This document shows, in pieces, positions 22,659-34,628 of a DNA stretch of 64,000 nt. The stretch comes from Candidatus Pantoea carbekii. Its GTDB lineage: Bacteria > Pseudomonadota > Gammaproteobacteria > Enterobacterales > Enterobacteriaceae. The notes under the pieces were generated by a model that saw only the letters and a list, made by a program, of their open reading frames with translations, was not told the origin of the DNA and made no database searches. The stretch lies in contig NZ_CP010907.1 in the NCBI RefSeq assembly GCF_000971765.1, positions 1,002,501 to 1,066,500 on the forward strand, in the 5' to 3' direction. Positions within the stretch are counted from its first letter, which is position 1. Each line of letters starts with the position of its first letter. Both the position numbers and the translations under genes were made by a program.

Positions 22659-24200
22659 ATGGTAAAGCAATCAATAAATTTTGATAGGAGCAATTTACCA
22701 CAATCTGTATTTAATGTAAAAACAGTAAAAGAATTAGAGTGTAAAGCGATTGATACTCTAGGCATTACCATGTATGAATTAATGCTACGTGCAGGACAAG
22801 CCTGTTATGAATTAGCACGAGCACAATGGCCCGAAGCAAGGCATTGGTTAATTGCATGTGGGCATGGAAATAATGGTGGTGATGGTTATGTCATTGCACG
22901 ACTCGCACAGGCAGCTGGAATTAACATAACACTACTTTCATGTAACAGTAGTTCTAATCTCGTAAATCAAGAAGCCAATATGGCACGTAACGCGTGGTTA
23001 TCAGCCGGAGGCATGATTTACGATCCTGATATTATATGGCCTGAAAACATCGATCTTATCATAGATGCATTACTGGGAACAGGTATAAATAGAGCACCAA
23101 TAGCACCTTATAATCATATTATTAATATGATTAATGCGCATTGTGCACCAGTGCTAGCTGTCGATATACCTTCTGGTCTAATGGCTAACAATGGTATAAC
23201 ACCAGGCGTAGCAGTTATTGCGAACCATACATTGAGTATATTGGCGCTTAAACCAGGACAATTAATTGGAAAAGCTCGCGATTATGTTGGTGTTTTACAT
23301 TATCATGATTTGGGTTTAGCTATTTTGCTTACGAACATCAAAGCACCTATTATAAGGTATAGTGAACAAGATTTAGTGCGTTGGATTAAACCACGTAGAA
23401 GTAGTATGCATAAAGGTGATAATGGTCGTTTGTTGTTAATTGGAGGTGATCTTGGTACAGCAGGCGCTATCCGCATGACTGCAGAGGCAGCTCTACGTAG
23501 TGGTGCCGGTCTTGTCTATGTCTTAACACATGAAAATAATGTTACACCTATTCTTACAGCTCGGCCGGAACTCATGGTAGATATACTAAATGAAAAACTT
23601 TTAAAAAAGGCATTAGCATGGGCAGATGTAATTGGTATTGGTCCTGGTTTAGGTCAGCGTAAATGGGGTCAGAAAGCTTTGAAAATAGTTTCAGGTAATA
23701 AAAATAAAAAGCCGATGATTTGGGACGCTGATGCACTTAATTGGTTAGCCAGAAATCATGATAACCGTCAGAATCGAATCATCACTCCACACATTGGTGA
23801 AGCAGCACGTCTATTAAACGTTAGCATAAGTGAAATTGAGAATGATCTTATATATTCTGCCAAAACTCTAGCACAACGATATGGAGGTGTAATAGTGCTT
23901 AAGGGTGCAGGTACGGTAATTGTTAGCGAAACAGGCAATGTGGTTATTATTGATGTAGGCAATGCAGGTATGGCTACTGCAGGCATGGGTGATATATTAA
24001 GTGGTATAATTGCATCTTTTTTAAGCCAAAAATTAAAATTAATTGAAGCAGCTTATGCTGGTTGTGTCGTTCATGGCGCAACAGCAGATGCAGTTTGCCA
24101 TCAGCGAGGTATGCGAGGCATGTTAGCCACTGATCTATTAAAACTAATGTGGCAGTTTGTTAATCCAGAGACAGAGATCACTGAAAAATTTCAAATATGA
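22659..24200 (+). CDS. nnr: Bifunctional NAD(P)HX epimerase/dehydratase
   Basis: Nnr repairs hydrated NADH and NADPH. The 513-residue product is the two-domain enterobacterial form. The N-terminal epimerase domain (about 10-225) includes 'GHGNNGGDGYVIARLA' and 'DALLGTGI'; the C-terminal ADP-dependent dehydratase domain (about 240-500) includes 'HKGDNGRLLLIGGDLGTAGA', 'DADALNW', 'ITPHIGEAARLL' and 'GNAGMATAGMGDILSGII'. It heads nnr-tsaE-amiB and overlaps tsaE by 4 nt (ATGA). Both catalytic domains look intact. Confidence 0.96.
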   Translation: MVKQSINFDRSNLPQSVFNVKTVKELECKAIDTLGITMYELMLRAGQACYELARAQWPEARHWLIACGHGNNGGDGYVIARLAQAAGINITLLSCNSSSNLVNQEANMARNAWLSAGGMIYDPDIIWPENIDLIIDALLGTGINRAPIAPYNHIINMINAHCAPVLAVDIPSGLMANNGITPGVAVIANHTLSILALKPGQLIGKARDYVGVLHYHDLGLAILLTNIKAPIIRYSEQDLVRWIKPRRSSMHKGDNGRLLLIGGDLGTAGAIRMTAEAALRSGAGLVYVLTHENNVTPILTARPELMVDILNEKLLKKALAWADVIGIGPGLGQRKWGQKALKIVSGNKNKKPMIWDADALNWLARNHDNRQNRIITPHIGEAARLLNVSISEIENDLIYSAKTLAQRYGGVIVLKGAGTVIVSETGNVVIIDVGNAGMATAGMGDILSGIIASFLSQKLKLIEAAYAGCVVHGATADAVCHQRGMRGMLATDLLKLMWQFVNPETEITEKFQI

Positions 24201-24673
24201 ACGCTTGTATTATTACTTTACCTAATGAAATCTCAACGTTAAATCTAGGTATGAAACTAGGTTGCGTTTGCGATAAAGTTTTAATGATGTATCTATACGG
24301 CGATTTAGGTACAGGTAAAACCACGTTTAGTCGTGGTTTTCTACGCGCATTTGGCTATAATGGGCATGTTAAAAGTCCTACTTATACACTGGTAGAATCT
24401 TACTATTTAGGTAGTATAACATTATATCATTTTGACTTATATAGGCTGAATAATATAGAAGAATTAGAATTTATAGGTATTCATGATTATTTTAATAGTA
24501 ATGCATTATGTTTAGTAGAATGGCCACAATTAGGAATAGGCATATTACCTGAACCCGATTTAGTATTAACTTTGCGTTACGTCAATACAATACGAGAAGC
24601 TGAGATTTTTTCGCTATCAAAAGAGGGAAAAATAATAATAAGAAAATTTAAAAGAATTAAGGATTTGTTTTAA
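24197..24673 (+). CDS. tsaE: tRNA threonylcarbamoyladenosine biosynthesis ATPase TsaE
   Basis: TsaE is the ATPase that activates the TsaB-TsaD complex making t6A37 in ANN-decoding tRNAs. The 158-residue product has a Walker A 'GDLGTGKTT' near residues 35-43, 'KSPTYTLVESY' and the C-terminal 'LVEWPQ' motif near 114. It overlaps nnr by 4 nt and amiB by 1 nt, showing translational coupling. The last 20 residues are Lys-rich and diverged. Confidence 0.96.
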   Translation: MNACIITLPNEISTLNLGMKLGCVCDKVLMMYLYGDLGTGKTTFSRGFLRAFGYNGHVKSPTYTLVESYYLGSITLYHFDLYRLNNIEELEFIGIHDYFNSNALCLVEWPQLGIGILPEPDLVLTLRYVNTIREAEIFSLSKEGKIIIRKFKRIKDLF

Positions 24674-25947
24674 TGTTAAGGATAAAAATTTTTCTGTTAA
24701 TAATCTTATGCTCCTTCTCAAATTCTATTTTTGCTGCTATTTTATACGGTATCAATGTAGAAAATAGTGATACTTTAGCGGAAATAACTTTAAATTTTAA
24801 AGGCAAGCCGACATATTTTTTTTTCTTACGAGATCATCCTTATTGCCTAGTATTAGATATGCGCCAAAACGGCATGATTACAGGTTTGCCATATCATTTT
24901 AAGGGTAAAAATATCATCCAACGCATTCGCAACAGTCGCTTAAAAAGTAAGCAAAAAATCCGTTTAATTTTTGAACTTACTCACAAAGCAAAGACATATG
25001 TCAAAATTATACACAAAAATCATGCTTACCGAATGACATTTAAGATTCACGCTATTGAACGAATTAGACCTAATAGAAAGTTACAAAAGATCTCAAGTAA
25101 CATAGAACATTTTAAATATCGTAAGATATTCTATAATAAACTAATTTCTACAAGATTTATTGACAATACATTGTATAATTTTAAAAAAAAGGTAAGAAGA
25201 CATCGTAATTTAGTAATTGTAGCGATTGATGCAGGTCACGGCGGTCAGGATCCCGGTGCTTCTAGCCAAAAAGGTCTACATGAAAAAAATATAACTATTG
25301 TCATTGCACGCAAATTGAAAGCGTTGATGGATCGAGATAATATATTTAAGGGAATATTAACGCGCAATGGTGACTATTTTATTTCAGTCAAGGGTAGATC
25401 TGAGATAGCACGTAAATCACACGCTAATTTTCTTATTTCAATCCATGTCGATTCTGCACATAATCATTCAGTAACAGGAGCATCAGTGTGGGTACTATCA
25501 AATCGTCGTGCTAAAATTGAAATGGCCCATTTGTTAGCAAAAAAAGAAAAGCAATTAAAGTTATTGGGTGGTCTAGGTGCTTTGTTAATAAATAGACAAA
25601 TTGATCAATATCTTAGCCAGACTATACTCGATTTACAATTTGATTATTCAAAACGGGTCGGTTACGAAGTTGCTTTAAAGGTTTTACAGCAATTAAATTA
25701 TGTTACATCGTTGCATAAACGTTTACCACAACATGCAAGTCTTGGAATATTACGTTCACCCGATATTCCTTCTTTACTTGTTGAAATAGGTTTTATTAGT
25801 AACAGCAGAGAAGCAAGATTAATTAATACTAAGATATATCAGAAAAAAATTGCACAGTCTATTTATAAAGGATTACGTAATTACTTTTTAGTACATTCTA
25901 TACAATCAATGATTGATAATCCATATTCGTCATTAAACAGCGTATAA
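24673..25947 (+). CDS. amiB: N-acetylmuramoyl-L-alanine amidase AmiB
   Basis: AmiB cleaves the amide bond between MurNAc and the stem peptide to split septal peptidoglycan in the periplasm. The 424-residue product has a signal peptide ending near 'SNSIFA', an AMIN domain (about 25-130), a linker, and the Amidase_3 domain (about 180-410). Zinc ligands are visible in 'DAGHGGQDPGA' (His about 189), 'LHEKNITI', 'SIHVDSA' and 'LLVEIGFISN'. The linker is Lys/Arg/Asn-rich instead of Pro-rich. Its ATG overlaps the tsaE stop codon TAATG. Confidence 0.95.
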   Translation: MLRIKIFLLIILCSFSNSIFAAILYGINVENSDTLAEITLNFKGKPTYFFFLRDHPYCLVLDMRQNGMITGLPYHFKGKNIIQRIRNSRLKSKQKIRLIFELTHKAKTYVKIIHKNHAYRMTFKIHAIERIRPNRKLQKISSNIEHFKYRKIFYNKLISTRFIDNTLYNFKKKVRRHRNLVIVAIDAGHGGQDPGASSQKGLHEKNITIVIARKLKALMDRDNIFKGILTRNGDYFISVKGRSEIARKSHANFLISIHVDSAHNHSVTGASVWVLSNRRAKIEMAHLLAKKEKQLKLLGGLGALLINRQIDQYLSQTILDLQFDYSKRVGYEVALKVLQQLNYVTSLHKRLPQHASLGILRSPDIPSLLVEIGFISNSREARLINTKIYQKKIAQSIYKGLRNYFLVHSIQSMIDNPYSSLNSV

Positions 25948-26192
25948 TTGGTTCATTTTTTTAAGCATGGTATTTAGTAATTTTAAAATCTAAATAAATC
26001 ACGAATGAATTATATTTCAACAATAATGCAAAAGATATTGTGAAAGATAGTATAGTACTTTAGAATTTTAAATTGTTTTAAGTATATCTTAATAAAAGCA
26101 GCAAATAGCAGACATAACTGGATAGAAAATACTAAAAAAGTAAAGAGAATTATTCTTCTAAATTTATGATCGAAATATGTAAAAGGATCATG

Positions 26193-28001
26193 ATGTTACC
26201 GATAAAAATCTTATCACCTCAACTAATTAGCCAAATTTCTGCAGGCGAAGTAGTAGATCGTCCAGCATCAGTTGTGAAAGAGTTATTGGAAAATAGTTTA
26301 GATGCAGGTGCTACGCGAATTAACATTGAGATTGAAAAAGGTGGCACTAAACTGATTTATATTCGCGATAATGGTTGTGGTATACCGAAATCTGAACTTG
26401 CAATGGCGTTAGAGCGATATGCAACAAGCAAAATATCATCATTAGAAGATCTAGAAAATATTATTAGTTTTGGGTTTCGTGGTGAAGCACTTGCCGCTAT
26501 TAGTGCGGTTTCAAGATTAACTCTTACCTCACGTACATCCGAGCAAGATGAAGGATGGCAAAGTTATATAGAAGGCAATGCAACAAAAATAATGTTAAAA
26601 CCGGTAGCGCATCCGATTGGCACCTCTTTGAAAATTTTTGATTTGTTTTATAATACGCCAGCAAGGCGTAAATTTATGCGTACTGATAAGACGGAATTTA
26701 TGCATATAGATGCAGTGATTCGTCATATTGCGTTAGCTCGTTTCGACGTAACGATATCATTATCGCATAATGGAAAATTAATGCGTCAGTACCACTCTGT
26801 CAGTGAAACAGTACATTTTAAAAAACGACTCCGCACAGTTTGCGGTATCAATTTTGTAAGACATGCACTGCGTATTGATAGGGGATATAATTCGTTATCA
26901 TTAAATGGTTGGTTAGCTAATTGGAATACTTTGTATAAATTCATGAATTTAAAATATTGCTATGTTAATGGACGCATGATTAATGATCATGTTATTAATC
27001 ACGCAATTAAACAAGCATATCAAACATGCTTTGGCGATAATCGTCAAGCGTCATATGTGTTATACTTAAATTTAGAACCAAATCAAATTGATGTCAATGT
27101 ACATCCTGCTAAACGCGAAATTCGTTTTTATCAAACACGTTTTGTACACGATTTTATCTATCAAGCTATAGTGAAAACACTACAAAGTACAATTGCCACA
27201 CACTCACCTATCATATACTCTAACAATCAAAAATTAACCTGCCAACCCATAAATCATCCATTAGATATTAAAAATAATGATTGTACTCAATCATTATCTT
27301 CTCGTATTTTAGATAGTAGCACAGAAGTAAGCGATCAAGTTTTTAACATTAAAGTTCATCAGCAAAAATTAAATAAAATATTATTATTACCATCTATGCA
27401 TCTTAAAAAAGATGAAAAAATACCAGAAATATGCTATATACCAAATTTCGGTCGTTTATTAAGTATTGTACAAAAACGTTATGCGTTATTAGAACAAAAT
27501 GAAATTTTTCAACTACTCTCTCTAGCTACTGCTGCATGTTTATTACAACAGACTCAGTTTCAAATTAAAGGAGTAAAAATAGAAGTATATTATTTACTTA
27601 TACCTATAACATCAGAAATCACAATCAAGCAACAAGCTATTATAGATATATATACGGAGCTTTTAAGCCTTACGGGTATTAATGTAAAGAAAGAAGATCG
27701 CTATATAACTCTTTTTTCTGTTCCTTTCCCTTTACAAAAACAAAACTTACAATTTTTTATTCCAGCTTTGTTGGATTATCTTGAAGAGCAGAAAAATATT
27801 TCTATATCCTCTCTGATTGAATGGTTAGCGAATTATGTCAATTTTAAAGATATTCAATGGAATCAATATGAAGCAATTTTATTATTAGAAGAACTATCCT
27901 ATCTTCGTCCAGAATTACTCATATCACACTCTTCAAATACTTCATGTCTAGTAAAAACAATTGATATTGAAAAAGCAATTAAAGCATTACAAAATGAGTA
28001 A
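26193..28001 (+). CDS. mutL: DNA mismatch repair protein MutL
   Basis: MutL couples MutS recognition to MutH and UvrD. The start is ATG 26193 ([20 protein letters not shown]), five nt after 'agga'; in-frame upstream ATGs at 26166 and 26190 are less well placed. The 602-residue product has the GHKL ATPase motifs '[11 protein letters not shown]', 'DNGCGI' and '[11 protein letters not shown]', with '[11 protein letters not shown]' near 310. The linker (about 345-420) is Asn/Lys-rich and the C-terminal dimerisation domain is diverged but full length, ending '[12 protein letters not shown]'. It overlaps miaA by 8 nt. A 245-bp gap separates it from amiB, wider than in relatives. Confidence 0.95.
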   Translation: MLPIKILSPQLISQISAGEVVDRPASVVKELLENSLDAGATRINIEIEKGGTKLIYIRDNGCGIPKSELAMALERYATSKISSLEDLENIISFGFRGEALAAISAVSRLTLTSRTSEQDEGWQSYIEGNATKIMLKPVAHPIGTSLKIFDLFYNTPARRKFMRTDKTEFMHIDAVIRHIALARFDVTISLSHNGKLMRQYHSVSETVHFKKRLRTVCGINFVRHALRIDRGYNSLSLNGWLANWNTLYKFMNLKYCYVNGRMINDHVINHAIKQAYQTCFGDNRQASYVLYLNLEPNQIDVNVHPAKREIRFYQTRFVHDFIYQAIVKTLQSTIATHSPIIYSNNQKLTCQPINHPLDIKNNDCTQSLSSRILDSSTEVSDQVFNIKVHQQKLNKILLLPSMHLKKDEKIPEICYIPNFGRLLSIVQKRYALLEQNEIFQLLSLATAACLLQQTQFQIKGVKIEVYYLLIPITSEITIKQQAIIDIYTELLSLTGINVKKEDRYITLFSVPFPLQKQNLQFFIPALLDYLEEQKNISISSLIEWLANYVNFKDIQWNQYEAILLLEELSYLRPELLISHSSNTSCLVKTIDIEKAIKALQNE

Positions 28002-28944
28002 AATAAATCATATTTACCTACAGAAAGCAATTTTTTTGATGGGACCAACAGCTTCTGGAAAAACATCACTTGCAATTTCGTTGCATCAAAAACTACCAAT
28101 AGAGATTATCAATGTTGATTCTGCTTTGATTTATCGTGACATGAATATTGGTACTTCAAAACCATCGCTACAAACACTAAAACTTGTTCCTCACCACCTG
28201 TTGGATATTCGTGATCCAGCAGAAATTTATTCTGCTGCAGAATTTCGTCGTGATGCCTTAGCAATAATGGAAAATATTATTCAAAAAGGTAAAATTCCAT
28301 TATTAGTCGGAGGAACAATGTTCTATTTTAAAGTTTTGCTTGAAGGATTATCTCCACTACCTGCAGCTAATTATCAAATACGTCAGAAAATAGAGAGAAT
28401 CGCGGCAAAAAAAACATGGTCATATTTGTACCATGAACTATGTAATATTGACCCTCTTACTGCCAATCGTCTTCATCCAAATGATACACAAAGAATTTCC
28501 CGGGCGCTGGAAATTTTTTTTGTATCTGGTAAAACTTTAACAGAATTAAAAAAAAACAATATAAAAAAAATACCTTATAAAATATATCAGTTCGCAATTA
28601 CTCCAGAAAATCGTAAAATATTGCATCAACGTATCGCTCTGCGCTACCATCAAATGTTAGCATCAAATTTTGAAGAGGAAGTTTATAGTTTATTTAAAAG
28701 GGGTGATCTACATATTAATATGCCCTCTATTCGATGTGTAGGTTATCGCCAGATGTGGTCCTATTTATCTGGAGAAATTAATCATGATGAAATGACTTAT
28801 CGTGGAATTTATGCTACTCAACAACTCGCTAAACGTCAAATGACTTGGTTACGCAATTGGCCTAATTTGAATTGGTTAAGCAGTGAAAATATACATTTAG
28901 CATGTGATGCAGTGCTACGTGTATTGAATGAAAAGAATGCGTAA
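27994..28944 (+). CDS. miaA: tRNA dimethylallyltransferase MiaA
   Basis: MiaA prenylates A37 of UNN-decoding tRNAs using dimethylallyl diphosphate. The start ATG 27994 ([18 protein letters not shown]) overlaps the mutL stop (ATGAGTAA) and gives 316 residues, the E. coli length. The P-loop '[11 protein letters not shown]' is at residues 17-27, followed by '[16 protein letters not shown]', 'VGGTMFYFK' and '[13 protein letters not shown]'. A TTG 33 nt upstream merely extends into mutL. It is part of the mutL-miaA-hfq-hflX-hflKC cluster. Confidence 0.97.
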   Translation: MSKINHIYLQKAIFLMGPTASGKTSLAISLHQKLPIEIINVDSALIYRDMNIGTSKPSLQTLKLVPHHLLDIRDPAEIYSAAEFRRDALAIMENIIQKGKIPLLVGGTMFYFKVLLEGLSPLPAANYQIRQKIERIAAKKTWSYLYHELCNIDPLTANRLHPNDTQRISRALEIFFVSGKTLTELKKNNIKKIPYKIYQFAITPENRKILHQRIALRYHQMLASNFEEEVYSLFKRGDLHINMPSIRCVGYRQMWSYLSGEINHDEMTYRGIYATQQLAKRQMTWLRNWPNLNWLSSENIHLACDAVLRVLNEKNA

Positions 28945-29050
28945 TTATATCAAATTGATATATATCGATATATTTAATTTAATTCGGTTGTCTGAACTAC
29001 AATTCTTCTTAAAATAATTAAACAATATACATAATTTAAGGACAAGATGA

Positions 29051-29320
29051 ATGGCTAAGGGGCAATTATTACAAGAACCGTTTTTAAACGCATTACGTCG
29101 CGAACGTGTGCCAGTTTCGATTTATTTAGTAAATGGGATTAAACTTCAGGGACAAGTGGAATCGTTTGATAAATTTGTAATCTTATTGAGAAACACAGTT
29201 AGTCAAATCGTTTATAAACACGCTATTTCTACAGTAGTTCCTTTGCGTCCCGTATCGCATCATAGCAATTATACAAGCGGATATAGTAATTATCAATATC
29301 GCACTATTATAGACAGTTAA
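29051..29320 (+). CDS. hfq: RNA chaperone Hfq
   Basis: Hfq forms an Sm-fold hexamer that pairs small RNAs with mRNAs. The 89-residue product keeps the whole core (residues 1-66), including Sm1 and the Sm2 signature 'YKHAIST' near residue 55 and the rim 'RRER'. E. coli Hfq has 102 residues; the disordered acidic tail is shortened and replaced by a Ser/Asn/Tyr-rich end '[18 protein letters not shown]'. The 106-bp space after miaA likely carries its own promoter. Confidence 0.96.
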   Translation: MAKGQLLQEPFLNALRRERVPVSIYLVNGIKLQGQVESFDKFVILLRNTVSQIVYKHAISTVVPLRPVSHHSNYTSGYSNYQYRTIIDS

Positions 29321-29469
29321 AATATTTATGGTTAATAACAATGGATTAAAAATAACTGATGAGATCATATATACTTTGGGTACGTTACTAAAGTTAATTA
29401 AATTAAGAGTGGAAAAAAGCATGATAGTTTATTTTTGTTTTTTTTAATATTTTGAAGAGAGGTTATTGC

Positions 29470-30753
29470 TTGTTTAACCATTTTAATGCGGGTGAACAGA
29501 CCATACTAGTACATATATGGTTTTCACAAAGTAAAACACCAGAAGATTTAGAGGAGTTTAAAACTCTTGCTGCTTCTGCATGTTTACCAAGCTCTCTCGT
29601 AATTACTGGTCGTCGAAAAGCACCGCATCCTAAATATTTTGTTGGTGAAGGAAAAGCTTTAGAAATTGCTGATGCAGTAAAAATGCAAAAAGTATCTGTT
29701 GTATTGTTTAATCATGCTTTAACAGCTACTCAAGAACGTAATCTTGAAAGGTTGTGTTCTTGTCGTATTATGGATAGAACTGGTTTAATTCTCTACATTT
29801 TTGCTCAGCGTGCACGTAGCAATGAAGGTAAATTACAAGTTGAACTAGCTCAATTAACATATTTTATGAGTAGATTAGTGCGAGGATGGACGCATCTTGA
29901 ACGTCAAAAAGGTGGTATTGGTTTACGAGGAGGACCTGGTGAAACACAAATAGAAATAGATCGTCGTTTACTCCGTAATCGCATGGATCATATTCTACGT
30001 CGTCTTGAACGTGTAGAAAAACAACGAACACAAAGCAGACAAGTACGTAATAAAGCAGATGTGCCAACATTGTCGCTAGTAGGCTACACCAATTCTGGAA
30101 AATCCAGCTTATTCAATGCACTAACATCTGATAATGTTTACACAGCTGATCAATTATTTGCTACACTTGATCCTATGCTACATCGTCTAGATGTGGCAAA
30201 TGTAGGCAAAGTAGTAATAGCAGATACAGTTGGTTTTATTCGGGATCTTCCCCTTGAATTAATTGTAGCATTTAAGGCTACATTAAAAGAGATCAGTCAA
30301 TCAATGTTATTATTACATATTGTCGATTCGGTTGATCCACGTCTGAATGACAAGATTCAGCAAGTTAATAAAATTTTGGCAGAGATTAAAGCTGACAAGA
30401 TTCCCATGCTCTTAATTATGAACAAAATCGATCTCTTCAAAAACTGTGAAGCACGTATCGATCGTGATGAAAGAAATAAACCCATTTGTGTATGGCTTTC
30501 TGCTCGTACAGGTATAGGTCTTCCATTGTTATTTCAGGCGTTGTCTGAACATTTAGTTTCTGAAAAAACTAAATACAATTTATGTTTACCACCACAATTA
30601 GGTTATTTGCGTAGTTATTTTTATGCATTGCAAGCAATTGATACAGAATGGGTTAAAGAAGATGGTAGCATGATTTTACAAATACGTATACCGGTTGTCG
30701 AATGGTTACGCCTTTGTAAACAAGAACCGTTATTAAATAGTTATCTGATTTAA
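29470..30753 (+). CDS. hflX: Ribosome-associated GTPase HflX
   Basis: HflX splits 70S ribosomes after stress. The start is TTG 29470 (read LFNHFNAGEQT, equal to E. coli MFDRYDAGEQA), eight nt after 'gagagg'; a TTG at 29452 lies within that ribosome site. The 427-residue product has the glycine-rich N-domain loop, G1 'GYTNSGKSSLF' near residue 198, G3 'DTVGF' and G4 'NKID'. The N-domain signature reads 'GGIGLRGGPGETQIEIDRR', one Gly longer than the 'GLRGPGE' I know from the family. It lies 149 nt after hfq. Confidence 0.95.
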   Translation: MFNHFNAGEQTILVHIWFSQSKTPEDLEEFKTLAASACLPSSLVITGRRKAPHPKYFVGEGKALEIADAVKMQKVSVVLFNHALTATQERNLERLCSCRIMDRTGLILYIFAQRARSNEGKLQVELAQLTYFMSRLVRGWTHLERQKGGIGLRGGPGETQIEIDRRLLRNRMDHILRRLERVEKQRTQSRQVRNKADVPTLSLVGYTNSGKSSLFNALTSDNVYTADQLFATLDPMLHRLDVANVGKVVIADTVGFIRDLPLELIVAFKATLKEISQSMLLLHIVDSVDPRLNDKIQQVNKILAEIKADKIPMLLIMNKIDLFKNCEARIDRDERNKPICVWLSARTGIGLPLLFQALSEHLVSEKTKYNLCLPPQLGYLRSYFYALQAIDTEWVKEDGSMILQIRIPVVEWLRLCKQEPLLNSYLI

Positions 30754-30831
30754 TAAATCACTATTGATTAATAAATTAATATTCATTTATATAACATAAA
30801 GATACGATAAAATAAAAAACGGAGTAAGGCA

Positions 30832-32079
30832 ATGTTTTGGAATCAGCCTGGAAATAATATATATCATCGCGACCCATGGGGAAGTAATAATAATCCAGGC
30901 GGAAACTCTGGGGGAAAAAATAATCAGGGACCTCGTAATCAAACTCTACCAGATCTAGATGATATTTTCCGTAAGTTAGGAAAAAAAATTTGCGGTCTAG
31001 GAATCAGCAAAAATAATAAAAATCAATATGATACTAAAAATAGTAGCAAATTAATATGTATTGTTATTATAACAGTAGTCGTTACATGGATAATGAGTGG
31101 TTTCTATACGATTAGAGAGGCAGAACGTGGTGTTGTAACACGTGTTGGAAAATTTAGTTATTTGGTGGAACCTGGTCTAAATTGGAAACCAACTTTTATT
31201 GATCTAGTTCATACAGTGAATGTAGAAGCAGTACGTGAACTAGTAGCTTCAGGTGTAATGTTAACATCAGATGAAAATGTAGTGAGAGTAGAAATGAACG
31301 TTCAGTATCGTGTGGTTAACCCCGAACGTTATTTATACTCCGTAACTAATGCAGACAATAGTTTACGTCAAGCTACAGATAGTGTACTTCGGAGCGTCAT
31401 TGGTCGTTCTACAATGGATCGTATTTTAACTGAAGGTCGTACTATAGTACGAAGTGAAACTCAACGTGAGATTGACGAAATTATTCGCCCTTACGATATG
31501 GGAATTATATTACTTGATGTTAATTTTCAGGCTGCACGTCCGCCAGAAGAGGTAAAAGCCGCTTTTGATGATGCAATTGCTGCTCGTGAAAATAGAGAAC
31601 AATATATACGAGAAGCAGAAGCTTATGCAAATGAAGTACAGCCGCGCGCCAATGGTCAAGCACAACGTATTCTTGCAGAAGCTCTTGCTTATAAAGAACG
31701 TACAGTATTAGAAGCACAGGGCGAAATAGCACATTTTAACCGCATACTTCCAGAATATAAAGCGGCTCCTTTAATTACGAAAAAACGTCTCTATATCGAA
31801 AGTATGGAACGTATACTTCATCTTTCACGAAAAGTGTTGATTGATAACAGTGCAAATCATGTTACATTATTACGGCTCGATCAGTTATTCAATGAAAATA
31901 AAAAGATTAATAATAAAAAAACGCGGAACAATATTAACGTGATTAAACAATCTCCATTATCATCTTTAGAACACAATACAAAACGGCAAGAAACTACATC
32001 GTACAATGCGAATGATATTATGAATAAACGTCGCATTAATGCCTTGCGTCACGACATATCACGTGAGCCAAGGAAATAA
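30832..32079 (+). CDS. hflK: HflK, SPFH protein regulating FtsH
   Basis: HflK and HflC build a periplasmic cage around the FtsH protease. The 415-residue product begins with a Gly/Asn-rich cytoplasmic tail ('WNQPGNNIYHRDPWG'), a membrane helix near 60-85, the SPFH/band-7 domain ('TIREAERGVVTRVGKF') and a long helix 'RPPEEVKAAFDDAIAAREN'. The Lys/Asn-rich C-terminal extension is diverged. It lies 78 nt after hflX with 'taagg' before its ATG and is followed by hflC. Confidence 0.96.
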   Translation: MFWNQPGNNIYHRDPWGSNNNPGGNSGGKNNQGPRNQTLPDLDDIFRKLGKKICGLGISKNNKNQYDTKNSSKLICIVIITVVVTWIMSGFYTIREAERGVVTRVGKFSYLVEPGLNWKPTFIDLVHTVNVEAVRELVASGVMLTSDENVVRVEMNVQYRVVNPERYLYSVTNADNSLRQATDSVLRSVIGRSTMDRILTEGRTIVRSETQREIDEIIRPYDMGIILLDVNFQAARPPEEVKAAFDDAIAARENREQYIREAEAYANEVQPRANGQAQRILAEALAYKERTVLEAQGEIAHFNRILPEYKAAPLITKKRLYIESMERILHLSRKVLIDNSANHVTLLRLDQLFNENKKINNKKTRNNINVIKQSPLSSLEHNTKRQETTSYNANDIMNKRRINALRHDISREPRK

Positions 32080-32082
32080 TTG

Positions 32083-33066
32083 ATGCGTAACTTAATGATT
32101 AGCATTATTCTTTTTCCATTAATAATATTATATTTCTCCTTGTTTATAGTCGAGGAAGGTCAACGAGGTATTGTGCTGCGTTTTGGTAAAGTGCTACGTA
32201 ATAATCACAATCAATCTGAGGTTTATGCACCAGGTCTTCACTTTAAAATCCCATTCGTTGAAACAGTAAAATCGTTAGATGCTCGTATTCAATCTATGGA
32301 TAACCAAGCTGATCGTTTCGTAACTAAAGAGAAAAAAGATTTAATTATAGATTCTTATATTACATGGCGTATTAGTGATTTTAGTCGTTATTATTTGACA
32401 ACTGGCGGTGATGATATTACTCAAGCTGAAATGCTATTAAAGCGCAAGTTTAGCGATCGTTTGCGTTCTGAAATGGGACGTTTAAATGTCAAAGATATTG
32501 TAATCGACGCTAGTGGAAGATTAGCAAATAACGTCAAAGATGCTTTGAACTCTGGCAGCGATGATGAACCAGAAAATCAGCCTATAAATGTATTAACTTA
32601 TGAGCAAAAAATGAGTCTTACAAGTATAAACAATAGTAATGATTTTCATCCTAAATCCAACAGTATGGCTGCATTAGGTATTCAAGTAGTAGATGTACGT
32701 ATAAAACATATCAATTTACCTACTGAAGTATCTGACGCCATTTATAATCGTATGCGTGCAGAGCGTGAAGCAGTAGCACGTCGACAACGCTCACAAGGAA
32801 AAGAAGAAGCGGAAAAATTACGTGCCCAGGCCGATTATCAGGTTACACGCACATTAGCAGAAGCAGAGCGCACAGCACTAATTACACGGGGTGAAGGTGA
32901 TGCTAAAGCAATGAAGTTATTTGCTAATGCTTTCAAGCAAGACATAGATTTCTATGTTTTTATTCGTAGTTTACGTGCTTATGAGCAAAGTTTTTCTTGT
33001 TATCAAGATGTGCTGATTCTAAATCCAACAAGTGATTTTTTTCGTTATATGAAACCACCTTTATAA
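32083..33066 (+). CDS. hflC: HflC, SPFH protein regulating FtsH
   Basis: HflC is the partner of HflK. The start is ATG 32083 (MRNLMISIILFPL), three nt after the hflK stop; the preceding TTG merely adds one residue. The 327-residue product (E. coli 334) has an N-terminal membrane anchor, 'EEGQRGIVLRFGKV', the well-kept 'DARIQSMDNQADRFVTKEKK' and 'NRMRAEREAVARRQRSQGKE'. The insert near residue 170 that carries acidic residues in E. coli is shortened. No hflD-like gene is here. Confidence 0.96.
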   Translation: MRNLMISIILFPLIILYFSLFIVEEGQRGIVLRFGKVLRNNHNQSEVYAPGLHFKIPFVETVKSLDARIQSMDNQADRFVTKEKKDLIIDSYITWRISDFSRYYLTTGGDDITQAEMLLKRKFSDRLRSEMGRLNVKDIVIDASGRLANNVKDALNSGSDDEPENQPINVLTYEQKMSLTSINNSNDFHPKSNSMAALGIQVVDVRIKHINLPTEVSDAIYNRMRAEREAVARRQRSQGKEEAEKLRAQADYQVTRTLAEAERTALITRGEGDAKAMKLFANAFKQDIDFYVFIRSLRAYEQSFSCYQDVLILNPTSDFFRYMKPPL

Positions 33067-33099
33067 AATTAATACTATCTATTCGAATTTCTTTTAATA

Positions 33100-33220
33100 T
33101 CGATATACTACAAAACCATATCTTATTTTTTATTGAAAATAAATGTTATTTTAAACATTGATATTTATTAATACACTAAGAAATTTTAGGATGGTTTTGT
33201 GAACTTGTAATACAAATTTT
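33100..33220 (+). pseudogene. yjeT: Possible yjeT remnant between hflC and purA
   Basis: The 225-bp gap is close to the length of yjeT (65 codons), which sits here in relatives. A plus-strand frame reads 'INTLRNFRMVL*', resembling the YjeT segment 'DNILRRFGGGLVV', and a second frame upstream gives 'DILQNHILFF' against 'LEGLGPMLYP'. Two short, frame-shifted matches in the right order support a relic, but each is weak alone. Confidence 0.35.
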
Positions 33221-33288
33221 ATCCTAAAAATACTGAAATTAAAAATCTGAGATGGTAAAATCTATTTTTAAGCAATTGGTAATTTTAA

Positions 33289-34590
<1,302 letters not shown>

Positions 34591-34599
34591 TATTTCTTG

Positions 34600-34628
34600 G
34601 CCGGATTTTTGCGTCCGGCTTATATTTA
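34600..34628 (+). terminator. Terminator after purA
   Basis: The stem 'gccgga' (34600-34605) pairs with 'tccggc' (34614-34619) over an 8-nt loop, followed by 'ttatattta'. It starts 10 nt after the purA stop. The U-tract is interrupted, so efficiency may be modest. Confidence 0.65.
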
